A stretch of DNA of 43,500 bases from a virus: IMG/VR virus record IMGVR_UViG_3300044615_000622, positions 1 to 43,500 of that record; one strand, written 5' to 3'. Below, piece after piece: positions 1 to 9,359 of the stretch (positions within the stretch are counted from its first letter, which is position 1; the number at the start of each line of letters is the position of its first letter). A model generated the notes under the pieces. That model saw only the letters and a list, made by a program, of their open reading frames with translations, did no database searches and was not told where the DNA came from. The translations under genes and the position numbers were made by a program.

Positions 1-149
1 GATGTACGGCCTTCGCGGATCATGTTTGGCGGGCTTGCTCCTGAAGCGGTTCCGCTTGAGCAAGCGTCCGGTCAATTCTTTGGCGGCTTCGCCATGGGCT
101 GGTATCGTCAAGCAATTAGCCAAGAGTTGGCGCAAATTGGCGATCCTCT
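1..149. repeat. Terminal overlap showing circular or terminally redundant genome
   Basis: Bases 1-149 match 43352-43500 except at two positions: T127 versus A43478 and A143 versus C43494. The match is exact for the first 126 bases. Because the overlap lies inside one continuous reading frame, it is best read as the closure of a circular assembly of 43,351 bp. A physical direct terminal repeat cannot be excluded from sequence alone. Confidence 0.93.
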
Positions 150-2652
150 TCTTAGCCCAGAAGGAAGCCGAGAGCTCACCACACAAGAGTTTGATGCTAT
201 TCGCCGCAGAGTAGCAGAGCGCCCTAGGTGGCAAACAGAGTTTAGCGACCGCCCCATTGAATGGGTAACCGGCCAGACCGGAGAAGCCGCAGCATCAGTC
301 TTTTTTGCTTTTTCCGCCACGCCCTTGCCAACAATCTTAGGAGCTGCTGCTGGCGGCGTTGTTGGCGCAGGCGCGGGCGCTGTGGTTGCTGCGCCGGCAG
401 CGGTTGGGGGGTTGCCGGGGTATGCCGCTGCTGCGTCACAAACCGTTCCCGCTGGCGCCGTTGCGGGCGCTCGCACTGGCGGCGGCATTGGTTTTCAAGG
501 CAGCATATATGCCCAGAATTTTAGCGTTGAATTCACAGAAGCTTATGTTCAGTACAAAGACACCCGCCTAAACACAGGCGAGAGGATGGACCACGATACA
601 GCCTTAGGTGCGGCGACGCTGACCGGGGTTGTCAACGGCGCGCTGGATGCGGCAGCCGATAGGTTCTTAATTGATCAAGTGCCTGGTCTCAATCGCTTGT
701 TTTCTCGCCGAGTTAGCGACACGGTCGACGAGCTTTTGCAAACCCCGCAAGGCCAAAACATTCTGCGCCAAATCGGGCAGAGAGCCGCGCAAGCAGCAAC
801 GATCGAAGGCGCAACAGAGTTTTTGCAAACCCTGGTGCAACTTGGCATTGGTGAAGGGGCGGTCGCCACAGCTGAAGGCGCTTTACCCCTTGAAGCCGTT
901 TCTGCAGGCATTGGCGAAGCCGTCTCTGGCGAAAGCTTGGCTCTTGGCTTTCAATCCGCCATTGCGGGCGCAGTCGGCGGGGGCACTCTTGTTTTGGGCG
1001 CTGCGCCTATCATCGGCCCCGCAGAAGCCTATTTCCAACGCCGCGAACAGCGCTCGCAGGAACAACGCGCCGCGACTGCAGAAGGCAGAATTGAGATTGT
1101 CGAAAACGCCATCGCAGCGGCCAGCGAAACCCGGCTGGTTGATCGGGACCGTGGCGAGCTGGCGCAGTTCATCAATGACGCCACAGCCGAAAGCCCGGTT
1201 TCGACAATCTATGTCGCGCCTGCGGATCTTCAGTCTTTGGCGCAAGAGCGCGGCGTCACTTATGAAGCTTTGGCGCAATCCATTGGCGCAAGTGCAGAGC
1301 AGATCGCTCAAGTTGACGCGACGCCTGGCACGCTGATCGAAATTCCGATTGGCGACTTCATTGCAGCGGTGGCCAAAACCGACTTGCAACAGGCGGCGGT
1401 GGAAATCATTAAGACCGACCCCATGCTTTTCACCCGGCGCGAGATCGGCGCTTTGCGTGAGGCAGGGCAAGAAGAAGCTATCACTGTCGCCGAGCGGCTG
1501 GCGAAAGACATGGCCGCAGACATCGAAGGCCGGACTGAGGTAGCGGCGCTAGAGCGGGACTTGGAAACAGAACTTGCGCCCGTGCAACAGGCGATCGAAG
1601 AAGGCCTTGCGCCGCTTATCACAGACGGCGCGGCGAGGCAGATCGGCGACAAGGGCGTCATTCCTTATGCTCGCATCACTGCGCAATCTTATGCCGTGAT
1701 CGGACAGATCGAAGGCATTACCGCCAGCGAGGCGCGGCAGCGTTATCCTTTGCGGTTTGCTGCTATGGGGCCCGCTCGCCCAAGCTACGGCCAACCAATC
1801 GAAGAAGGCGCTCCAGTCGAAGGCGGCCCCGCTGTGCGTGCTGGCAGGCGCGAGATCCCTGTTTTGCCTGAGCCTAACACCCCAGAGTGGAACACCTTGC
1901 TGCAAGCTGTTGCGGACAAGCAAGCTCGCGGCGAGCGCCTTACCGCCAATGAACGCGCAGTTGCTAATCTCAGTCGTGAAGATGCAGCCGAGCTGTCCCG
2001 TATCCTTCAGCGGATTCGCGAGGGCAAGGAACTTACCCCTGCCAGCCAGCGTTTCCTGCGTGAGCGCGGCTATGATCCGGTGACGGGGCAGCCGGTGGAA
2101 GAAGGGTTTGGCCAGTCGCAAAGGCGTTCGCGTCTTACGCCTGATGAGGCCAAATTGGTGCAAGAGCGGGCTGATGAGCTTGCCAATGCGGCCATTGCTG
2201 CATCCGCTTGTGCGGCTAAGCAAAAACAGCCGATTGTAATAAGCCGCGGCCTTGGTTCCATGGCGGACATCAGGCCAATCAGCCCCGGCGAGCAAGACCT
2301 GATCGCTTATGGCGCGGGTGGCATTGCAGCCTTAACCGCTTTGGCTATTCCGGCGACAATCACATTTGTCCATGTCAACACCAAAATGAACAGAGAGATG
2401 GCCGAGCAAAGGAGAATCCGCGAGCAAATGGTGCAGGGCACGCCACCCCTTCGCGAACGGCTCCAAACTGTCGCTTCTGAAACCACGCAACTGCGCGAGG
2501 AAATCGCTGCGTTTAGTCAGCCGCCAGAAGGCATGGTGCAATCTGACGTGCCTCGCGTAGCATACCCTCAGCCTAACGAACGCCGCCAAGCTCGCGACGG
2601 CTTTGTTGATGATTTTACGGAACCCGGCGATCCGGCAAGTGATCGGGACTAA
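1..2652 (+). CDS. Internal virion protein, 3' part (continues from 42938)
   Basis: This is the downstream part of a gene whose start lies at 42938. The reading frame is open from base 1, and joining 42938-43351 to 1-2652 gives about 1021 residues in one frame. The product is large and Ala/Gly-rich. It has hydrophobic stretches at about residues 234-278, 442-483 and 906-931 of the joined protein, the last followed by a helical, Glu/Arg-rich segment. I recognise no catalytic motif. Position between two helical virion proteins and the giant polyvalent protein, in the tail/internal gene block, suggests an internal or ejected virion protein that may insert in the host envelope; that role is inference. 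The TAA stop is five bases before the next start. Local codon choice looks more AT-rich than in the capsid genes. Confidence 0.75.
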   Translation, partial: DVRPSRIMFGGLAPEAVPLEQASGQFFGGFAMGWYRQAISQELAQIGDPLLSPEGSRELTTQEFDAIRRRVAERPRWQTEFSDRPIEWVTGQTGEAAASVFFAFSATPLPTILGAAAGGVVGAGAGAVVAAPAAVGGLPGYAAAASQTVPAGAVAGARTGGGIGFQGSIYAQNFSVEFTEAYVQYKDTRLNTGERMDHDTALGAATLTGVVNGALDAAADRFLIDQVPGLNRLFSRRVSDTVDELLQTPQGQNILRQIGQRAAQAATIEGATEFLQTLVQLGIGEGAVATAEGALPLEAVSAGIGEAVSGESLALGFQSAIAGAVGGGTLVLGAAPIIGPAEAYFQRREQRSQEQRAATAEGRIEIVENAIAAASETRLVDRDRGELAQFINDATAESPVSTIYVAPADLQSLAQERGVTYEALAQSIGASAEQIAQVDATPGTLIEIPIGDFIAAVAKTDLQQAAVEIIKTDPMLFTRREIGALREAGQEEAITVAERLAKDMAADIEGRTEVAALERDLETELAPVQQAIEEGLAPLITDGAARQIGDKGVIPYARITAQSYAVIGQIEGITASEARQRYPLRFAAMGPARPSYGQPIEEGAPVEGGPAVRAGRREIPVLPEPNTPEWNTLLQAVADKQARGERLTANERAVANLSREDAAELSRILQRIREGKELTPASQRFLRERGYDPVTGQPVEEGFGQSQRRSRLTPDEAKLVQERADELANAAIAASACAAKQKQPIVISRGLGSMADIRPISPGEQDLIAYGAGGIAALTALAIPATITFVHVNTKMNREMAEQRRIREQMVQGTPPLRERLQTVASETTQLREEIAAFSQPPEGMVQSDVPRVAYPQPNERRQARDGFVDDFTEPGDPASDRD

Positions 2653-2657
2653 ACCAC

Positions 2658-5600
2658 ATGCGACAACAGTGCATTAACTCCGCCGAAAAAGCTATTGGCC
2701 GTTCGTTTAATGACGGCGAAGTGGATTTTGTCGATGCGGCTATTGCGCGAGCTGGCGCGGACCTGCAAGCGCAAGACCCCGATGCTTGGAACCAGATGTC
2801 CCCCGCTGAGCAATGGCGCGCAGCGGGCCAGCGCGCGGCGGAAGTTATGCGTGCAGAAGCGCAGCAGCTTGTGGAGCAAGCTGAAGGTGGCGCGCAGATC
2901 GAAGAAACAAGAAGACCCGAAGGCGAAGCGTTTGGGCAGACCTTCTACAGCGCCGTTGAACGCTTTGTTGAATCCTCAACAACGCAGCGAGCCTCTGGCG
3001 CGCAATGGTGGGCCACTATTTCCAGAGCCCCTGGGGTGAAGCGGGAAGAGCTGGAGACTTTGGGGCTTGAAGAGTTTTTGCAACTGCGGGATGAGCCGTC
3101 AGAGACCATCCAACTTTTTAGAGGCGTGGGCGAAGGGCGCGGCGTCACCGACACCGATGGCACGGTAGCAAATGCCCTGTTCTATTCGCCAGAACGCCGC
3201 GTCGCCGAAATGTATGCGGGCGCCTCGGGCTCGGTGGATGAGCAATCCATCGACATCTATCGGCCGCTTGTTGCAGCCAACTGGATGGAGGCTAAAGCCT
3301 CTCTTGGCTTGCCGCCAAGCGCCACAATGGCAGAACTGGTCAACGCCGCTCGCGCGCGCAATCATGGCGCCTTGGTGTATTCCGGCGCCCATGGCGTGGA
3401 ATACATTGTCATTCCGCAAACCAACAAGCCCGAACCCGTCACCCGCGAAGAAGTTTTGTCCTTTATCCGCTCTAATGGGGTGAGGGTGGAAGAAACGGTG
3501 CTGGGGGGTGGGAGCAGTTATGTAGCCGACACCACCGAGCAACAGCAACGCTTGCTGCCTCTGATTGAAGAGCGCGACCGTCTAGTCAATGACCGAGACG
3601 AGCGCATAGGAGAGCGCTCTTTGAATGAACTGTCTCCGGACGAGCGGGCGGCAGATGCTGCGGACCAAGCACGCATTGTTCAACTAAGCGAAGAGATTGA
3701 CGTTCTTGAGGCCGCACTCGGCGCGATGCGCGTCAACCCCAACGAAACCAAGTGGTCCACCTACACCCTCCCTGGCGGCGAAGGGTATCGCGAGGTGTTG
3801 CTAAGGTTGCCGGAGAAGCCGCTTTTAAAGACGGTTTCCGAGGCGCTGGCGTCACCAGAGTCGCCGCCGCCTTTCCGCTCCTCCCATTGGGATCAACCCA
3901 ACGTCCTTGCTCACTTCCGCATGAAAGAACGCGAAGGCCCTAACGGCGAACGCATTCTGGCTTTGGAGGAAATCCAGAGCGATTGGCACCAGGCGGGGCG
4001 GGAGCGGGGGTATGATGACCCCGCAACAAAAGCCGCACTAGAAGCAAAAGCGGCAGCACTGACCGCTGAACTGGAGCAACTTGAACGGCAAATAACGCAA
4101 CCAACTTCAATTGAATTTGTGCGCGGCATTATGCCGGGCGGGCGGGAGCGCATAGAGAATTTGCGAACGCAATACGACGCTGTGCTTGATCAGCTTGATG
4201 CTATGAAAAGAACAAGGCTTGTTCCAGACGCCCCCTTCAAGAACAACGCTTGGACCTCGCTAGTCTTGAAGCGCGTCATCCGTCTTGCAGCGGATGAAGG
4301 CTTTGATGCTGTGGCTTGGATACCCGGCTCAGTCAAAAACGGAAAATACACCCCGCCCAAATCTGCCGCGCGGTTGAGGCTTGATCCCGAAGGCGACGGC
4401 ACGTTTATGCTTTACGCTTTAAACGCGGAAGGGCGCGAAGTTGATGCTGCTCGCATTAGCGCGGATCGCAGCCTTGAAAGCGTTATTGGCAACAGCGCGG
4501 CTAAAAAGCTTATGGCTGTGGAAGCTGCGCCGAATGGCGTGCGTCGCTTGGAAGGTGACTTTGTCATTCACCAAGTTCCAGGCTGGCAATTCTATGACCA
4601 GATCGTTCCCAACGCCGCCAACAACATCGGCAAAAAGTACGGTGCGCGGGTTGAGCGGGTTGAACTGACAGACCAGAATGTTCCGTTTCACGTTCTTCGC
4701 CTTACCGACTCTTTGCGCGAAGCAGCCTTAACTGAAGGCTTGCCGCTTTTTGCACGCGGCGAAGAACAACACATCGGCGAATACTACCCCGCCTTAACCG
4801 AGATCCGTCTCGGCCCCCAAAGCAATATGTCCACTTTCTTGCACGAGATGGGGCACCACTTTCTCGAAGTGCATGTCAAGGTGGCAATGAGCCTGCTCGA
4901 TCGCCAAGCGGCTGGCGAGACCCTAACCGATCGTCAGCTTCAGCACATCAGAGACATGGAATTTGCCATTGGCGAAATGGCGCGGCAAGCGGGGGAGCAG
5001 CCGGCGCCGCCTGAGGCTGAAGGCGATGTGTTAGCGCAGGCTCAAGGCGAGGGTTACGAAGGCTCCGATCAAAACGAAGCTGCGTCTTGGCTAAGGGCTA
5101 AGGCGAAGGGGCTTGATATGAGCCTAGAGGCGCGGATGGAGCGGGCTAGGGCGAACTGGATAATCGAAGAACCGCTCTATCGCGGCCTTACCTCTGCTCC
5201 TGCTGACCCGCGCAGCATTTCTCCGCCTAGTGGCGATGTAACGTACGCGTCTACTAGTCGCCCCATGGCCGAAGCCTACGCGGATGGCGGGCCAGTGTTT
5301 GAGGTTGTTGCGCGTCGGGGCAAATACTTTGACGGAAGCAATCCAGAACATATGGCAGACTTGCTTACGGAGGTAAAAAGAAATAGGCCCGCTTTGGCTG
5401 ATAGACTTGAAGAGGAATTGGAGCGCTGGACGCCAAACGGTAACAACGTAAATCAGGTCGAGCCGTATGTAGAAGAGCTTCAGCGCCTTGGCTACATTGG
5501 AATGCGTATTAGAGAAGATGGCGTCAACAATGTAGGGATCTTCGACCCCTCCAACATCCGCTCCATCCACGCCGCTTTTAATCCTGACGAAGCCGCCAGT

Positions 5601-8600
5601 GCGGACTTGTTAGCGCAAGGCGAACCCCCACCCCAAGGCCCCACCCCACCCTCAGGCGCTGACCTCATCCGCTGGTTCAATGGCCTAACCATCCAAGAAC
5701 GCACGGCCATGCATGAGGTCTGGGCGCGCATGACTGAGCGCTATTTCATGGAAGGCAGGTCGCCAACGCCAGCGCTCGACAACCTTTTCAACGTGTTCAA
5801 GGACTGGCTTGGCAAGGTCTATCGTTCGATGACGGACCTCAATGTTGAGCTGTCCGACGAAGTCCGCCAAGTCATGGACCGGCTCTATGTTGCGCAAGGA
5901 AACACGCAACGGGCGGAAGAAGCCCTTGGCTTCAAGCCTGCGTTTACCGCCAAGCCCGCCTTTATGACCGAGCAGGAATGGCGAGCTTACCAAGAGCTAG
6001 GACGACAAGCCACGCAAGAAGCAACTGCCGATCTTGGTGCGCGCACCTTGCGAGACATGCAATGGCTTGGCAACGCCAAAAGCCGCGAGCTGCGCAAGCT
6101 GCAAGCCCAACACCGCAAGCTTCGCAACGCGATTAAAGCTCAGGTCACGGAAGAGATCGCAGATTTGCCGGTCAACCGGGCGCGCCGCTTCATTGCGCGC
6201 GGCATTGGCCCAGACGGTCAGCCTATTCCAGGACCGCATAAGCTGTCGATCTCTGCATTGCGCGCGCAGTTTGGCGAAAGCCTTGACTGGCAAAGCCTTG
6301 GCTATGGCAAATATGGAATGCTGGCCGAAACGGGATTGGACGCCGACACTCTCGCCGGCATGCTTGGTTATGACAGCGGCCAGGCCCTAGTGACCGATCT
6401 TCTGACGCAACCTAAGCAGCAAGACGCGATTGAAGCCGAAACCGATCACCGCATGCAGATGCAATACGGCGACACCTACACGCCGCAGCAAATGGAGCGC
6501 CAAGCCCTTGACGCCGTGCACAATGGCCTGCGCGGTCGCTTCCTAGCGGCGCAGCATGCCGCTTTGGCAAAGGCTGTCGGCAAGCGCTCGCTCCTGCGTG
6601 AGAACGCCCGCGCTGCGGCTGAAATCATTGTCGGGCGCCAGACGGCTAGCAAGCTGAGTGCAAAGCAGGCAATTGCCGCAGAGCGCAAGGCCGGGCGCGC
6701 AGTGCTGATGGCGCTGAAGAAAAATGATCTTGAAGCCGCCGCAACCGCCAGCCGCGATCAGCTTCTTGCTTTCGAGATCACTGCCGAAACGCTGCGTCAG
6801 CAGAAAGCCTACCAAAGCGCCCGCGCTCTTTTCCGTAGGGTGCGTGCTGGCAAGAAAGAGAACGTCGCCAAGAACCGGAACTTCGATCTTGTCATGGCGG
6901 CGAGGGCGATCCTGAGCATCTACGGCGAAGGCACGCAGCGTCAGTTCGAGCAAAACATGGAGTATGTCGAACTAATTAAGAATTACCTGCCGACGGTTTA
7001 CTTCGAGATCGAGCCCACAATTGCAGCGGCCAACAAAAACAACACTCGCATTGATGACATGCGCGTCAGAGAACTGACGGATTTGCGCGACACGATTGAC
7101 CAGCTTTACACGCTTTCGCGAGAGCAGAAAAAGCTTGAGATGGAAGGCCGCGCGGTTGAGTTTGAAGCCGTTGTTGAAGGCTTGGTTCAGCAACTGGAGC
7201 AATGGAAAAAGCCCGGTCGCACACGTCCGACTACAGACCCGACAGATACGAAGAAATATGTCTTTTCGGTCATGGGCTTTAAAGCAGGCTTGCGCCGCGT
7301 GCAAAGCTGGGTGCGTCTGGCTGACGGCGGCAAGGTTGGCCCATGGACGCGGCTGAACCGCACTGTGTCGAAGGCGCGCGACGAATATCGAAAGGCTTCA
7401 GCGGGTTACACCGAGCGGCTGCTTGCGCTGTTTGAAACCATCAAGGACGGCATTCCCAACGGGCGCATCGACGCAACGCGCCCCGGCGAGTTGAACCATA
7501 TTTTCACGTCTAAACTGGAACTTCTGCACGCCATCCTGCACACAGGCAACGACAGCAATAAGCGTAAGTTATTGCTTGGCCATGGCTGGGGCACGCTTAT
7601 GCCCGATGGCAAAACGGTGGATGATAGCCGTTGGCGCGCCACAATCAACCGCATGGTGGCGGATGGCACGCTTACCAAAACAGACTTTGATTTTGTGCAA
7701 AGCGTTTGGGATTTGCTGGAAGACACCAAGGTGGGCGCGCAAGAGGCCCACCGGCGCATGTACGGGCGGTTCTTTAGCGAGATCACCGCGCAACCCGTTG
7801 TCACCCCTTTTGGCACATACCGAGGCGGCTATGCGCCTGCGATTTACGACAAGACCGAAGGCATTGATGCAGCTAGGTTTGAGGACAAAGGCATTCTTGA
7901 AAGAGATGTGCGCGTCATGTTTCCGACGCCAGAAAAGGGCTTTACCGAAGAACGCTCCGCTTATATTGGCAAGCTAGAGCTGAACATTCAGCTTCTGACA
8001 TCGCACGTCGATAAAGTGCTGCGCTTTACCCATCTTGGGCCGCCGGTGTCCCAAGCCGTTCGCGTGGTAAGCGATAGGCGGGTTCAAACCGCTTTGGCGA
8101 ATTATGACAAAGCGGCTTACGACGATATGTTTCTGCCTTTCTTTCAACGCACGTTCAGTCAGATCGTCGAGCAACCAAGCTTTAATAACAAATGGGCGCT
8201 GCTGCAAAACATCATGCGCGAAGTGCGCAGCGCATCTGGACTTGGCATTTTCTTTATGAGCGTGGTCGGCGCTGCGCAAAACATTGTCGGCGCGCCGTTT
8301 TTGACTCTTACGCGCATTGGCGGTGTCAAACCGCAAAGCCTTATGCAAGCCTATGGTCGCTACATTACAAATCCTGGCAAGGTTTCCAAAGCCGTGGCCG
8401 AAGCCAGCGTTTTCATGGAGGAAGACCTTAGCAACCGCATTCGCTTTATGGACGGGCGCATCAAGCAGATCATCGATCCCAACAACAAGCTGAAGCAGCT
8501 CAGCGAATGGTTTGCGCAGCATGGCTACTTCACGCTTGCGGCCACACAAAACATGTCGAGCATTATCGTTTGGTCTGCGGCATACGATGAGCAAACGGCT

Positions 8601-9359
8601 AATGGTTCAACGCATGAAGACGCTGTGCGGTTTGCAGATGAGTTAGTGAAGGAAACGCAGAGTTCGCAGAACCCAGAAGATATTTCTGCGATCGAAGCTG
8701 AGGGCCCGATCACACGCGCTTTGCTAACCCACATGTACAACTTCTTCAACGCGCAAGCGAACCTGCTGACGACGGAAACCCTTCTTATCAAGCGCACGCT
8801 TGGCTTAAAGCGTGGGATGGGTCGGCTTCTCTACGTCCATGTCATGGGTCTGGTGCTGGTGGCGGCAACCGGAGAGTTTATCGCCAATATGTTGCGCGGC
8901 CAGCCGGTTGAGGATGAGGATGAAGACGGCTACCTTGACGACTGGTTGGCTTGGTTCTGGAACCTTAGCTACAAAAACGCTACCGCGTTTATTCCTGGCA
9001 TAGGCCAGATTGCTCAAGCCTTAGCAAACAACGCAAACGATAAGCCTTTTGACGATCGCATCGGCGGGTCGCCTGCGATTGGTATGCTTCAAAACGCAGC
9101 TGCGGCGCCAGTTAATGTTTACAAAGCGATTATGGAAGAAGGCGACCAAAGCAGGGCTTTCAAAGACGCAATGAGCTTTTTGACGGTGACAACGGCGGTC
9201 ACTCCTGGGGTTCCCACTTTGCCGTTTACAATCTTTAATCGCCCCGTCGGCTACGCGCTCGATGTTGCAGAAGGCGATGTGGATCCCGTCGACGAATTGG
9301 ATTATGCACGGGGCTTGGTGACCGGCTCCGCATCGGAGGCAAGTAAGAACAACCAATGA
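2658..9359 (+). CDS. Giant polyvalent virion protein (ADP-ribosyltransferase-like and zincin domains)
   Basis: The protein has 2233 residues, the largest in the genome. Visible in order are: a polyvalent-protein motif begun at residues 112-146 (GVKREELETLGLEEFL) and resumed near 262 (VTREEVLSFIRSNGV); between them an ADP-ribosyltransferase-like insert (R155, YSPER at 176-180, E248); the hallmark EIQSDWH at 438-444; a conserved stretch GWQFYDQIVPN from 642; a zincin metalloprotease motif HEMGH at 729-733; a second ADP-ribosyltransferase-like domain (R842, STS 865-867, FDPSNIRS from 962); a long helical region; a second polyvalent block (HGWG at 1642, GGYAP near 1723); and a membrane segment at about 2057-2079. 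Phage polyvalent proteins of this layout are thought to enter the cell with the DNA and act on host targets. Its last bases overlap the tail fibre start. Substrates cannot be told from the sequence. Confidence 0.88.
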   Translation: MRQQCINSAEKAIGRSFNDGEVDFVDAAIARAGADLQAQDPDAWNQMSPAEQWRAAGQRAAEVMRAEAQQLVEQAEGGAQIEETRRPEGEAFGQTFYSAVERFVESSTTQRASGAQWWATISRAPGVKREELETLGLEEFLQLRDEPSETIQLFRGVGEGRGVTDTDGTVANALFYSPERRVAEMYAGASGSVDEQSIDIYRPLVAANWMEAKASLGLPPSATMAELVNAARARNHGALVYSGAHGVEYIVIPQTNKPEPVTREEVLSFIRSNGVRVEETVLGGGSSYVADTTEQQQRLLPLIEERDRLVNDRDERIGERSLNELSPDERAADAADQARIVQLSEEIDVLEAALGAMRVNPNETKWSTYTLPGGEGYREVLLRLPEKPLLKTVSEALASPESPPPFRSSHWDQPNVLAHFRMKEREGPNGERILALEEIQSDWHQAGRERGYDDPATKAALEAKAAALTAELEQLERQITQPTSIEFVRGIMPGGRERIENLRTQYDAVLDQLDAMKRTRLVPDAPFKNNAWTSLVLKRVIRLAADEGFDAVAWIPGSVKNGKYTPPKSAARLRLDPEGDGTFMLYALNAEGREVDAARISADRSLESVIGNSAAKKLMAVEAAPNGVRRLEGDFVIHQVPGWQFYDQIVPNAANNIGKKYGARVERVELTDQNVPFHVLRLTDSLREAALTEGLPLFARGEEQHIGEYYPALTEIRLGPQSNMSTFLHEMGHHFLEVHVKVAMSLLDRQAAGETLTDRQLQHIRDMEFAIGEMARQAGEQPAPPEAEGDVLAQAQGEGYEGSDQNEAASWLRAKAKGLDMSLEARMERARANWIIEEPLYRGLTSAPADPRSISPPSGDVTYASTSRPMAEAYADGGPVFEVVARRGKYFDGSNPEHMADLLTEVKRNRPALADRLEEELERWTPNGNNVNQVEPYVEELQRLGYIGMRIREDGVNNVGIFDPSNIRSIHAAFNPDEAASADLLAQGEPPPQGPTPPSGADLIRWFNGLTIQERTAMHEVWARMTERYFMEGRSPTPALDNLFNVFKDWLGKVYRSMTDLNVELSDEVRQVMDRLYVAQGNTQRAEEALGFKPAFTAKPAFMTEQEWRAYQELGRQATQEATADLGARTLRDMQWLGNAKSRELRKLQAQHRKLRNAIKAQVTEEIADLPVNRARRFIARGIGPDGQPIPGPHKLSISALRAQFGESLDWQSLGYGKYGMLAETGLDADTLAGMLGYDSGQALVTDLLTQPKQQDAIEAETDHRMQMQYGDTYTPQQMERQALDAVHNGLRGRFLAAQHAALAKAVGKRSLLRENARAAAEIIVGRQTASKLSAKQAIAAERKAGRAVLMALKKNDLEAAATASRDQLLAFEITAETLRQQKAYQSARALFRRVRAGKKENVAKNRNFDLVMAARAILSIYGEGTQRQFEQNMEYVELIKNYLPTVYFEIEPTIAAANKNNTRIDDMRVRELTDLRDTIDQLYTLSREQKKLEMEGRAVEFEAVVEGLVQQLEQWKKPGRTRPTTDPTDTKKYVFSVMGFKAGLRRVQSWVRLADGGKVGPWTRLNRTVSKARDEYRKASAGYTERLLALFETIKDGIPNGRIDATRPGELNHIFTSKLELLHAILHTGNDSNKRKLLLGHGWGTLMPDGKTVDDSRWRATINRMVADGTLTKTDFDFVQSVWDLLEDTKVGAQEAHRRMYGRFFSEITAQPVVTPFGTYRGGYAPAIYDKTEGIDAARFEDKGILERDVRVMFPTPEKGFTEERSAYIGKLELNIQLLTSHVDKVLRFTHLGPPVSQAVRVVSDRRVQTALANYDKAAYDDMFLPFFQRTFSQIVEQPSFNNKWALLQNIMREVRSASGLGIFFMSVVGAAQNIVGAPFLTLTRIGGVKPQSLMQAYGRYITNPGKVSKAVAEASVFMEEDLSNRIRFMDGRIKQIIDPNNKLKQLSEWFAQHGYFTLAATQNMSSIIVWSAAYDEQTANGSTHEDAVRFADELVKETQSSQNPEDISAIEAEGPITRALLTHMYNFFNAQANLLTTETLLIKRTLGLKRGMGRLLYVHVMGLVLVAATGEFIANMLRGQPVEDEDEDGYLDDWLAWFWNLSYKNATAFIPGIGQIAQALANNANDKPFDDRIGGSPAIGMLQNAAAAPVNVYKAIMEEGDQSRAFKDAMSFLTVTTAVTPGVPTLPFTIFNRPVGYALDVAEGDVDPVDELDYARGLVTGSASEASKNNQ

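Noticed and set aside
883-1470. 195-codon minus-strand frame inside the large internal protein gene
   Set aside because: It lies antisense within a continuous plus-strand gene, with no ribosome site or family motif; typical of GC-rich DNA.
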